Assembly (NCBI RefSeq): GCF_000760515.2 | Contig: NW_013546121.1 | Span: 1 to 64,000, forward strand | DNA: 64,000 nucleotides | Source: Mitosporidium daphniae | Lineage: Eukaryota > Microsporidia | Direction: 5' to 3' | In this document: positions 44,309-53,397 of the stretch, in pieces | Position numbering within the stretch: the first letter of the stretch is position 1 | Layout: every line of letters starts with the position of its first letter | The notes under the pieces: model-generated | What the model was told of the DNA's origin: nothing | Seen by the model: only the letters and a program-made list of their open reading frames with translations | Database searches by the model: none | Program-made: the position numbers and the translations under genes

Positions 44309-47133
44309 ATGTCTGGAATAGAGAAGCCCGTAAACAACATCTTCAATGCACTTGCAAACAATGATTCCAAGCGAGCCGTGTTCCTTTGCCAGAAGTATCT
44401 CAAAAAGACGCCCAAAAATTATCTGCTAAAGTCCCTTCTTTCCTTTTCACTTTCCTCCACGGGGAAAAAGATAGAGGCTCAGGAGCTGCTCAATGAGATC
44501 ATTCAAACCCCAAAGGATCTTCTTCCGCTGGATTCGCAATTTATTAACTCCATCATTATGACGCTGAAAAAGATGGACAACCGTATACCATGCTGTGGCT
44601 AATTTTAGATGCCGAATTGTTGGATTTTCTGGAGCATTATTGCGATGTTTACCCTAGCTCGGAGGATTTACTTATGGAGCTTTTTTTTGCCTCAGTCCGC
44701 TGCCTTGATTTTAAACGGGCAAATCAAGTACTCGTTTTGTGCAATTCACGCCATTAGGTTTCTTTGAAGCTATTTAAAAAGACCCAATCGGACAAGTACT
44801 TGATTTGGTCCATTTTGGCGCTGTACAATCAGGCCCAAGTAACCGAAAAAAAGGGGCCCGAGGAAATTTCTCTGGACCTTGTTAAGAAAATGCTTCATAA
44901 GGCGGTTTCCGAAGGCCGCCTCAAGTCATTCCAAGACTATTGCCTGTGTATGCTTCTTCCCACCAAAGATCCCGCCTTTATGAGTATGCTCTCCTCAATC
45001 CCAGAGAATATTTTCCCCACATCTTTGGATAGCACTAAATGGAAGGCCCAGGTGTTGTTCCATCAAAAGGCCCATGCTTCTCTTGTTGAATATTGCAAGT
45101 CAATGAAGGACCCAACGATGATGTAATCCTTTACTTGTGTTTGTTTTCATAGACTTAACGATTGGGAGGTTGTGGTTTTGTACTTGGATTCCATTGCGGC
45201 GTTGAAAAATGAAGTGTCGCAAAATCCCCAAGACATCTTCTTTTGGGAAACCGAGGACTTGCCAGATAAAAAGAGCAATGTCTCCGCTTTGGCTCGCATT
45301 GAATTTGCACATAAAACCGAGGATCCAAGGCTCCACGAATATTTGTCCTCTTACTTTTCCAAGTTTGGACACAAGGATTCTTGCTTTTCATATCTTCAAC
45401 CATATCTGCATCCACTCAGCACATTTGCCGAGGTTACCGCAGCATTTATCAACTCGCACAAAGACGAAAGCCCTTTCTGCGAAGAATCGATCGCTAGGCT
45501 TTTGTCAGCCTACAAGTTTAATGAATATTTTCTTCAGAATTTGAACCCAGCGTCGCTCAGTATTTCTTGTAGCGAATATTTAAAGCAATACGGAAAATCA
45601 AAGGCGTGCTGCCAAAAGCCTTTTGGAGATTTTATCTTTCTGGCCATTCTATGTGCCATTAGAAAGAATGCAAAAGAACAACAGCAGGTTCTTCAAAATC
45701 AAAATCAGGCTCTTGAAAATGAAAAGCAACTAAACGGCGAAAAGCCCGATCTCGTATTGCCATATGAATTCCTGATGAATTGTGCCGTGCTGGCGCTATT
45801 TGGACTTTGTGATGACGACTCGAACTTTATTTTAAAGCTTTTTGCAATTTTCTTGCTGCGAGAGCTTGGGGCAGTTTCGTTTGCCTTGTCCCTGTACGAT
45901 TCTTTGAACGTAAAGTTCATTCAACTAGACATTTTGTCATATGTTGTGCTGGATTGGATTCCGCTTATTGGGTTCAAGGAGGAGGTATTCCGTATCCAAA
46001 AAGGGCTTCTTTCCTTGTATGAAAACAATGATAGCGAGACCCCGGAATTGCTTTGCGAGGCATATCGACATGGATCCTTTTCCCAAGTTCCTGAATTTCT
46101 CGATCTGCATCTTCAATTGAAGTACTCTATCCAGCGCAAAATCGGCGAAATCTCCGCGTGCCAAGCGGACTGTTTGCAGCTTGCATCAAAGTCAAACATT
46201 GAGCAATTCTTTTCCTCTTTAAAGCTTCCTATAGTGTTTAAGACGATCGTAGATAACCGCCCTTTTCTTGACCTGTTTCCCACATGGAGCGCATTTCCGT
46301 GGTTTGCAGAGTTTTTGAAAAAGTATTCACCCAAGGAAACGTCCTGGATCGAAACATGCTATGCCATACTTTTAGCCATGAAATCATGTTTCGTCCCATA
46401 TGATTCTGTTGATGATTTGATCATTCAGCCAACATTAAGGGATTCTTCAGATCAAATTATCCTATTCTCGCAAGTATCTTCCCTGTTAAAGGCAAGTGTA
46501 TTGGTCGTATTTACAACACTAGGAGTTAACCACGGACGTGCTGAATATCGATCCATTGATATTTGCTCTCTTGAATGTTGTCAAGGAAATCCTCAATGGA
46601 GATCATGTGTTGTCATTAAATTGGATCTCCAAAATCGTCGATTTGATGGACAAGCAGTTGAAAGCGGACGTTGCATCTGCACGCCCTTGCATGCAGACGC
46701 CAGATGTGATTCTTGTAAGGCTTGAAAGTTTTGTTGAAATCATACACTACCTTACCATTTTCTTGGTGGGACTATACAAAAAAATCTCATCGTCTTCCAA
46801 TCACGAAGCGATTTGCCTTCAAAATCTAGACACATTAAGATCAACTTGCCTGGCCGTTACTGAGTTGATTCCTGGCATCATTGCCTACATTGAGGGCCAT
46901 TCTTCTGTTCATCTACCTGAGGAGGTCGCGTTTCCGCTGGCCCCAGAGGATCTGGACGCAAGCTATCATGAATCGCTACTGGAGCCCATGGTATGTTGAT
47001 GTACCTTATTGTTGCCTAGAATTCTATCCGCAAAAAATTATCGTCAAGCATGCAAAAAGATTGGACAACAATCGTCAATTCTGCTAAAGGCTGCCTCAAA
47101 CTGTCCAATAAGATTGTCCGCTGCATCGCGTAA
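44309..47133 (+). CDS. NAA25: NatB auxiliary subunit Naa25/Mdm20
   Basis: Six exons: 44309-44582, 44609-44727, 44758-45122, 45153-46491, 46523-46990 and 47020-47133; 892 aa, in family range. Naa25 is the TPR-type scaffold of the NatB N-terminal acetyltransferase. Family-like segments are IFNALANNDSKRAVFLCQKY, LIWSILALYNQAQ, ILNDWEVVVLYLDSI and QFLRELGAVS-type helices. The fourth intron (46492-46522, 31 nt) has a classic GC donor (gcaagt); the others are GT-AG of 26, 30, 30 and 29 nt. All phases agree. Divergent from RBFA (79 bp between starts). Confidence 0.82.
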
Positions 47134-47163
47134 CCGTAAATTAATGATAAAGGTCTCGTAAAT

Positions 47164-48996
47164 TTAATGGCAATTAAGGAGATTTTGGATCGACTCTATA
47201 ATGATGTCCACATCTGCAGCCTGCGAGGCCTCTGCATAGATTCTGACAACATTTTCGGTCCCAGAAGGTCTAGAACAAGTGTTTGTGGATTACCTGACAA
47301 AAGCTCGACCGCCGTGCATGGGGTTAACAATGCCGTCTATTTTTTCCTGGATTCCCGCAGGCTCAAGTAGCTTCTGCTCATAGTGCGTGGTTTTGAAGAT
47401 CGATCTATCAGGGACCTATGTTAGGAAATGTTGGAGCTTAATAGAAGCATACTGAGATTTTGGCCTGCTTCGACGGATGCTCCGTGTACATTGATTTCCA
47501 ATCCTTCATGGAAAATCCGAGAGAAAGAAGAACGCCTTCAACGGCAAGAAAGTCAGAAATAGCATCGCCAACGTAAGAGTTAATTGTTTCAACGAGCCCA
47601 CAAAGGAGCCCTACTGAGCTTCTCTCGGTCGACGATAGCGCATTCATTTTCTCTGGAGAGGAAAGGAAAGCAAGGGCCTTTTTAAATTTGCCGCTAAATA
47701 GTATGGTGCCGTGGCCGTTTGCCTCGAAATAGATTCCTGAATCGTATTTCTTGGCAGCTGAATGCAAATGCTTGACACCTGTGCAAGTAAGCTCAAGACA
47801 CGTTTCCTATGAAAATTATTGCGCGCAAATACCAGCTCTTCAATCAAATACTTTTGACACGCTCCATTTGAATATGCGGTCTGAATAACACCTACAGACA
47901 GCGATGATTGGAGGCCGAGGATCTTTAGGTGCTTGCTAATAAAAAACGCAAAAAGCGCAGCCATCCTATCGCCATCGATAAGCTGAAATTGTTGTTCTAG
48001 GCGATGAATTGCACGGAACCCTTACTTTCGTCAAAGTAAAAGTAAACCACCCGATCTGCATCGCCATCAAAGGACACGTATCTGTACGATGGATCGACAA
48101 AGCTTACTCCAGCAGGTGGACAGTTGGAAATCTTTACATAGTCGGCACCACACTAAAGATAAATTTGGCTGCAATTGAAACCTTTTCATTTAGCACACCA
48201 TTGCCACATTGCAACAAATTAACTTTAATCGGCAAATTGTGGATCGAATTTAAAACCTCCTTTAAGGCCAGGTGGCCAACTCCATTTGCAGTATCGACGA
48301 AAACGTTGCTCGCGATCTGTTCAGTATGAGAGAAGCAAATTGAAGAGATAAACTTTTCAAACCCCTGGCTTATCTTTGAGTAATAAGCATCGGCCAGAAT
48401 CTCTTTATAAAATCGAGGGCCCAATTCGCCAACAAGAAAGTGAAGTTGGGGCGTGGTGACGATCCCAAAATCTTGAATGGAGCCTCCAAGTTTGAGAATG
48501 CCTTGAATTGCCAGCTGGGTGAGCTCTTTACCACTTGCTCTAACAAGGGTTAAGCCAAACATAATTTGCCGTACCTTGTGTCGCGACCAAGCAGCACATT
48601 GGCCTTGTAGGCATTGACATTATCTTTTCGCAGTTGCTTGCCAAAAATCGTTGTTTTCAACTCGAAGATCTTCTGATCAAGCAGGTCATCTGGAGTGTTT
48701 ACAATGTCGTCAGCAAACACCTCCCAGCTCGCATCAAGCATGTCTCCCGACGGCTCGATAGCTTTGACACCATTATCCTGTGAAATGAAAAAAGCAGATG
48801 CACCTCCTCAGAGTTGTGAGAGGCCGTTATCATTAGCCCGACGTGAAGCCCACCCAGTGACATGCTACGCAGGGCAACCAACATGCCCATACGATATGCA
48901 ATCGGCCCCATCATATGCGCACTATGAATTGCATTGGACATCAATTTACTTGTATCTGAATCCTGATGTGCCGTAGGAAAATTTTGGACGACTCAT
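47164..48996 (-). CDS. PCM1: Phosphoacetylglucosamine mutase
   Basis: Converts GlcNAc-6-P to GlcNAc-1-P in UDP-GlcNAc synthesis (Pcm1/PGM3/AGM1). Nine exons: 48950-48996, 48804-48921, 48575-48777, 48182-48539, 48026-48152, 47833-47996, 47453-47806, 47294-47415 and 47164-47269; eight introns of 24-37 nt; 532 aa. Landmarks are YGTSGFR, the catalytic serine loop ITASHNSEE-DNGVK, VLLGRDTR, the metal loop SFDGDADRVVYFY, TGVKHLHSAAKKYDSGIYFE with EANGHGT, and the phosphate-binding RPSGTENVVRIYAEA. Every junction restores a conserved block. The catalytic loop has S where most have P after ASHN. It is the second hexosamine enzyme in the window, with GFA1. Confidence 0.97.
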
Positions 48997-49134
48997 TTGA
49001 GCAGCGGATTTTTTGGGTAATGATCAATGAGTGATCTACTAAACTAGTACCGAAATATTGCAATTTGACAGTTTAATTCCAATTCGAAATAATGAGAGCT
49101 CTTGCGCGTTTGTTGTCTAGTGTGGATTACATGG

Positions 49135-50157
49135 TCAATAGTTCTTACTTGTGGAAGTTGAAACGTCAATGCAGTTATTGGTAACATTGTATTTCAACAG
49201 CACATGGTTCGACAATAGAAGATGTAATGAATTTTTAATTATCTTAAGGGGACATAAACGCACTATGCAGGATGATTCCAGGGCAATGTCTGAATAGCTG
49301 TTTAAATCAATTGGCCTCACCACAGAGGTCACCATGGTTTGGGAAGGAATGCTTGTATAGCCTCTATCCAAGCACCAAGATCCAATGGTAAAGATTTCAC
49401 CAACACAAGAGATGTTGTCAGCAGAGGCGGCAGAATTGCTGTAGGCGGCACCACCGCCACCGCCACCACCACCACCACAGCCAAACATCACAAAAACCAA
49501 AAACTCCATGAAAACAGATATGTTCCAGTGGACACTTAGCGGGACTTGGATGAATTCGATGGGCCAGCCGGTCCACATCCGACAAACGACGTGGATGTGC
49601 ACAAATATCCCGTGCGGGATGCAATTGTCAACTAAAATGTATGATTTTTTGGCGTTTGGGACGCTTGGGCCGTTGATGATGGAGAGAACGGAGCTGTCCG
49701 TATCAATATATTTACATTGCAGCAAAATCCCATTTTCAGATTCCGAGTGAGAAAGCTGGAATAGGCAGGGCAATAAAGACGAATAGAACGAGAAGGCCTC
49801 GGAGGAGGAAACCGTAAAAAAAATAGGTTCACTTGCAAAGACTTCATTGATCAGCGTGCCAAATGTTAGAAATGCAAGGTCCGACTGGTAATACACGCTG
49901 CACGTGCGCGTGTGCTTGGCCACAAGCTTTATGGCCGAAAAATCCTCCATACAAGACAGCGATAAAATATCTTTGGATGGGTTTATCACCTGTGGCGATA
50001 GAATGGGAAGGTGGTTCGTATTGGTGAAGAACAGATATAAGGCCAACTTGAAGGAGCACGTTGATTTGTCGCCAATGCAGTCGGCCTCCAAAACGAACGC
50101 AATTTTCACTCTGCCAAACACATACGCCGTAAAAAGGTGAGTTATGTCGGAGCGCAT
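49135..50157 (-). CDS. Hypothetical protein with a polyglycine run
   Basis: A single open frame of 340 codons from the ATG at 50157 (MRSDITHLFTAYV), which is preceded by AAATTTATTTT; an in-frame ATG at 50172 is the alternative. No family is recognised. The protein is mixed hydrophobic and beta-rich, with a hydrophobic stretch (NISVFMEFLVFVMFGCGG) running into nine glycines encoded by a GCC/ACC-type repeat (49449-49478 on the plus strand). No long ORF opposes it and the frame is unbroken, so it is probably real; an unseen 5' exon is possible. Confidence 0.55.
   Translation of the reverse strand: MRSDITHLFTAYVFGRVKIAFVLEADCIGDKSTCSFKLALYLFFTNTNHLPILSPQVINPSKDILSLSCMEDFSAIKLVAKHTRTCSVYYQSDLAFLTFGTLINEVFASEPIFFTVSSSEAFSFYSSLLPCLFQLSHSESENGILLQCKYIDTDSSVLSIINGPSVPNAKKSYILVDNCIPHGIFVHIHVVCRMWTGWPIEFIQVPLSVHWNISVFMEFLVFVMFGCGGGGGGGGGAAYSNSAASADNISCVGEIFTIGSWCLDRGYTSIPSQTMVTSVVRPIDLNSYSDIALESSCIVRLCPLKIIKNSLHLLLSNHVLLKYNVTNNCIDVSTSTSKNY
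49449..49478. repeat. Trinucleotide repeat encoding polyglycine
   Basis: Imperfect CACCAC/CGCCAC triplets on the plus strand; on the minus strand GGT/GGC codons give nine consecutive glycines in the 49135-50157 protein. Confidence 0.8.
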
Positions 50158-50288
50158 AAAATAAATTTGCATACGTGGCCATTTTGGGCAGCAGTAAATG
50201 GAATGTGTTGTAACAAAGTGCAAAATGAAATTTTCTTAAACCAGCATGGGAATCTTGAAAAAAGGTAGCTTGAACAGGGAGAGCCCTC

Positions 50289-50665
50289 ATGATGCCAAAG
50301 ACGAGAAAGCCAAGCGGTAAGCCAGAGCGGGCTCACCAGTCAGTAGTTTCCAATGGGATGAAATCAATCTTGCTGAGAATGAGGCAGACCTTTCCGCTTA
50401 TTCGAGAATGCCTGTAGAGGAGCCAAAAACCCCATATAGGTCTCCCATCGGGGGCTACAGCTCTGAGGAGATCTATGTGTCCTCGGGGGCCGGCGACTTT
50501 GCATCTTCAAATCCAAGGTCTGATTGGGATGCTGTATCTGCTTCTTCTTCCTCCGACTGCTTGGAGGACCAATCGAGTTCTGGTATTTGGGGTTTCATTT
50601 CAATTTTAGAATTCGAAGAGAAAGGAGACCGCCATCCCGGCAAAAAACCAAACAGGCCCTTTTAA
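50289..50665 (+). CDS. GLC8: Protein phosphatase 1 inhibitor-2-like protein (Glc8/IPP2)
   Basis: Model: 50289-50316, 50340-50582 and 50610-50665; 108 aa. Inhibitor-2 binds PP1 and regulates its activity. The recognisable part is FQWDEINLAENEAD followed by EEPKTPYRSP, matching KWDEMNI and the DEPxTPY phosphosite of IPP2. The rest is acidic and Ser-rich (SASSSSDCLEDQSSS), and the C-terminal HYNE motif is not found, so the protein is shorter than yeast Glc8 (about 230 aa). The last 27-nt intron is in-frame and optional. Divergent from the 49135-50157 gene. Confidence 0.65.
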
Positions 50666-50668
50666 CCG

Positions 50669-50955
50669 ATGCCAGCCAGCAATGAGCGTTATAAACAGAG
50701 CCATTCTTTATTGGGTAAATCTGACGCCAATAAAAATGCAACCTTATGTTAATCGCAACGGAGGAGGGAATGCAAGTTAACCGTTGCACAATTAGGGAAA
50801 AGAAATTGGCCGAGATAGTCGGAATCTTTGTGCGGCCCTTTTATGGTGAAACATGTATAGCTTCAATGCTTTTGCTTGGATGTTTCTTTTTTGTCTCTAT
50901 TTCTATCTTTCTGGTGGGGATTTTTCAAATCCCCGATTGCGATCATTCGCAATAA
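50669..50955 (+). CDS. Possible small single-span membrane protein
   Basis: ATG at 50669, 3 bp after the previous stop, encodes MPASNERYKQSHSLL; a 62-nt intron (50715-50776, gtaaat donor) or a 29-nt one (50748-50776) both join it in phase to a frame encoding IREKKLAEIVGIFVRPFYGE and the hydrophobic segment MLLLGCFFFVSISIFLVGIF. The product is 74 or 85 aa. The intron lacks a good pyrimidine tract, so the model is tentative. No family is recognised. Confidence 0.4.
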
Positions 50956-50985
50956 ATTGCCCTGTCAATCTCTTGGTCCCCTAAC

Positions 50986-51346
50986 TCAAATAATAGACGT
51001 AATTGATCGCGGAATGCGATAAGGATTTTTCTTTACCCACAGAACAAGCTGCAACTTGATATTCTCACAAAGTACAGGTGGATCCTCATTTCTATCCGTC
51101 TCTTTTTTGTTATTTGTTGTTTCAGGCTGCACATCCTGTGTGCTTTGAGAATTTATCGATATTTTCAAGACCCCAAGTTTTCTAAAGAAATGCTGGCTAT
51201 TATATGCACATATTCAAGTATTTAATATGGCTGGTTTGCAGAAAAGCAACCCATGATGTCCACCTTCCTGGCGTATAAATTTTCTGGCCTTCATGGTCGA
51301 TTGCGTTTGTAATCGCAAAACTTTGCACCGAAAATGTCCCATCCAT
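50986..51346 (-). CDS. Possible small gene of unknown function
   Basis: ATG at 51346 is preceded by AAATTTTAAATAAAT, a strong start-site motif. The first exon encodes FSVQSFAITNAIDHEG and can be spliced in phase by a 67-nt GT-AG intron (about 51192-51258) to a frame encoding HFFRKLGVLKISIN. The frame ends at 50986, or further on if a 51-nt intron after LQLVLW is used. Both exons have coding-like composition; no family is recognised. Confidence 0.45.
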
Positions 51347-51458
51347 TCAAGAATCGTATTTATTTAAAATTTACCCCAATTCCACACCATCATGGTACAT
51401 TTTATGTTCCCAAAATATTTCACCACTTAAATAAATGCCAATTTTAATTTCAAAAAAT

Positions 51459-51822
51459 ATGCTTCAATGGGCTCGGATGCCGATCTTTTTACATGAGGTC
51501 GAAATTCTTTGCATCAGGCCTCCAAAAGGCCGAAGCAACGAAAACCCCCTTTCAAAATCATCTGTCCCGTCTTTTTAGGGGATTAAATGTGCAAACAAAA
51601 AAGCCGAAAATAGCATAGCTTATCACGTCAATTGCAGTCCTACCTTGGATTTTCATTTGTAAATTAACTTCCAGATACTGGCGCCCTATTAGAGCCTTCA
51701 AAACGAAGGTATTCGCCACATCATCTCTAGCCTTCCTTTTCGCACTCCGTTTCGTGTATTTCTGATACGGGGCGGATGCGCTTAACTTGCATACAATAGC
51801 CTGGCCTATTAACGCGATTCAA
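51459..51822 (+). other. Open fragments, possible small spliced gene
   Basis: An ATG at 51459 (MLQWARMPIFLHE) follows AATTTTAATTTC. Further open segments downstream (ANKKAENSIAYHVN, YWRPIRAFKTK, SDTGRMRLTC) can be joined only with very short introns (15-22 nt), some below the smallest introns placed elsewhere. I could not settle a model or a family. Confidence 0.25.
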
Positions 51823-51854
51823 TAAATGCAATCAATTTTACAAATTAAATTTAA

Positions 51855-52777
51855 ATGAAATCCGCTCTACTTGTGGGCGCATATGGAGCTTTAGGGCGTT
51901 CTTTGTATAAAACGCTTTTATCCAGCTCTTGGGTATCAATACCTAACTAAGCTTTCCAGAAAATCGTATCTATTGGGTTAAGCCATAATCGATCGACTTC
52001 ATCTTCAGACTCGGAAACCATATTTGTTCCGCCCTTGGACCCGGACAACATATTACTCCAGCCTTCGGATTCTCTTTCAAAACAGCGATCGCATGTACTT
52101 TGATCTATTTTATTTAGATCGACTCTGCCTTTCCGACGAACATAAAATTTGATGCTGTCTTTTGTGTTGCGGGTGGATTTTCCATCGGTAGCGTCAAAGA
52201 TCACTATGGCATGCATACCAACTGGGTTTACTTTGTAGATGACTTGTTTAGATCGATCGAGTCGATGTACGATGTTAATCTCAAAAGCTCGCTTCTGACC
52301 GCGACATTGGCTAGAGACTATCTGCAAGAGTATTTTAAACTCTTTTACGTTTAAGAGATGGGTTGGTCGTTTTTGTTGGTGCAACGGGAGCTTTAGCCCC
52401 ACTTCCAGGTTGGTCCACCCATTTGATTCATAGACGCGCTCGGGTATGGACTATCAAAAAATTCGGTTCATTATTTGGTGAAATGCTTATCCTCCGAAAC
52501 ATCCGGAATATGCTCAAATGCCAAGATCATTTGTGTTTTGCCGTACTTGATATTTTGCTTATTGGTAGCAAAATCCTGGATACCCCTGCCAATCGGCAAA
52601 GCATGCCAAAGGCCGATTTTAGCAATTGGACGTGTGTCGACGACCTATCAAGGTATTTTAAATCAGACTAACATAAGGATCTTGATGACCTTTTATCTGT
52701 CAAGATCTGAGCTTGAACGAGGTTCTTTCATAAATGTAGAAACATTGGGCAGCATTACCAAGTGGAATAAAATTTAA
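51855..52777 (+). CDS. QDPR: Dihydropteridine reductase-like short-chain dehydrogenase
   Basis: Seven exons: 51855-51932, 51960-52094, 52118-52329, 52356-52408, 52434-52542, 52569-52652 and 52678-52777; six introns of 23-27 nt; 256 aa. QDPR regenerates tetrahydrobiopterin with NADH. The Rossmann glycine motif is GAYGALGRSL (residues 8-17). The catalytic YxxxK is YGLSK (Y164, K168). The family tail is unusually clear: LDTPANRQSMPKADFSNW corresponds to the human LDTPMNRKSMPEADFSSW. It starts directly behind AAATTAAATTTAA. A related SDR activity is possible, but the tail motif favours QDPR. Confidence 0.88.
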
Positions 52778-52820
52778 GTCAAATTTTAAATAGACGTATT
52801 TTTCAGATCACTGTTTGCAT

Positions 52821-53306
52821 ATGATATCTCCTCTTTGTCCGGTCTGGGCGCCTTTTCTTGGCGCCTTGGGTCTTGCCATCGCTTTGACCTTCTGCGTGCT
52901 TGGTGCTGCATATGGAACTGCAAAAGCTGGCCAAAGTTTGATCCTTGCCAGCTTGACAAAACCCAATTTTAGCATGAAAAGTCTTATTCCTATCATCATG
53001 GTTGGTGTAGTTGCGCTTTACGGTCTTGCCGTTTCCGTGCTGATGTTGCAGGGCATCAAGCAAGACAGCTACTCGCTATTTTCGGGCTGCTTGCATCTTT
53101 CAGCAGGAATCTGCACAGGGCTAAGTGGCATTGCGTGTGGCTTTGCCATTGGCATTGTGGCCGACTCGGGCACGCGTGCATCCATGCAACAACCAAAACT
53201 TTTTGTACCCGTTCTACTTATATTGATTTTTGCCGAAGTTCTGGGTCTATATGGCCCCATTGTAGGAATGTTGCTCATCTTTAAGGCAAGCAACTCTGTT
53301 TGTTAG
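52821..53306 (+). CDS. VMA3: V-type ATPase proteolipid subunit c
   Basis: Single exon, 161 aa, the usual length for subunit c. Four transmembrane helices are seen (starting FLGALGLAIALTFCVLGAAYG); the proton-carrying glutamate E139 lies in the fourth (LILIFAEVLGLYG). It forms the rotating membrane ring of the vacuolar ATPase. It could be the c' paralogue (Vma11) instead. AAATTTTAAATAG lies upstream. Confidence 0.92.
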   Translation: MISPLCPVWAPFLGALGLAIALTFCVLGAAYGTAKAGQSLILASLTKPNFSMKSLIPIIMVGVVALYGLAVSVLMLQGIKQDSYSLFSGCLHLSAGICTGLSGIACGFAIGIVADSGTRASMQQPKLFVPVLLILIFAEVLGLYGPIVGMLLIFKASNSVC

Positions 53307-53397
53307 TCCCCAGTGATTTTTTCAAGTTTAATTCGTTCTGATTAAAATTTAATAATCAATTTAACAATTAATTCAATTCAACTTGGCCACATTTCCA

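Noticed and set aside
47167-47370. Plus-strand ORF with a good ATG and upstream AAATTTA.
   Set aside because: The minus strand here encodes the last exons of PCM1 with RPSGTENVVRIYAEA.
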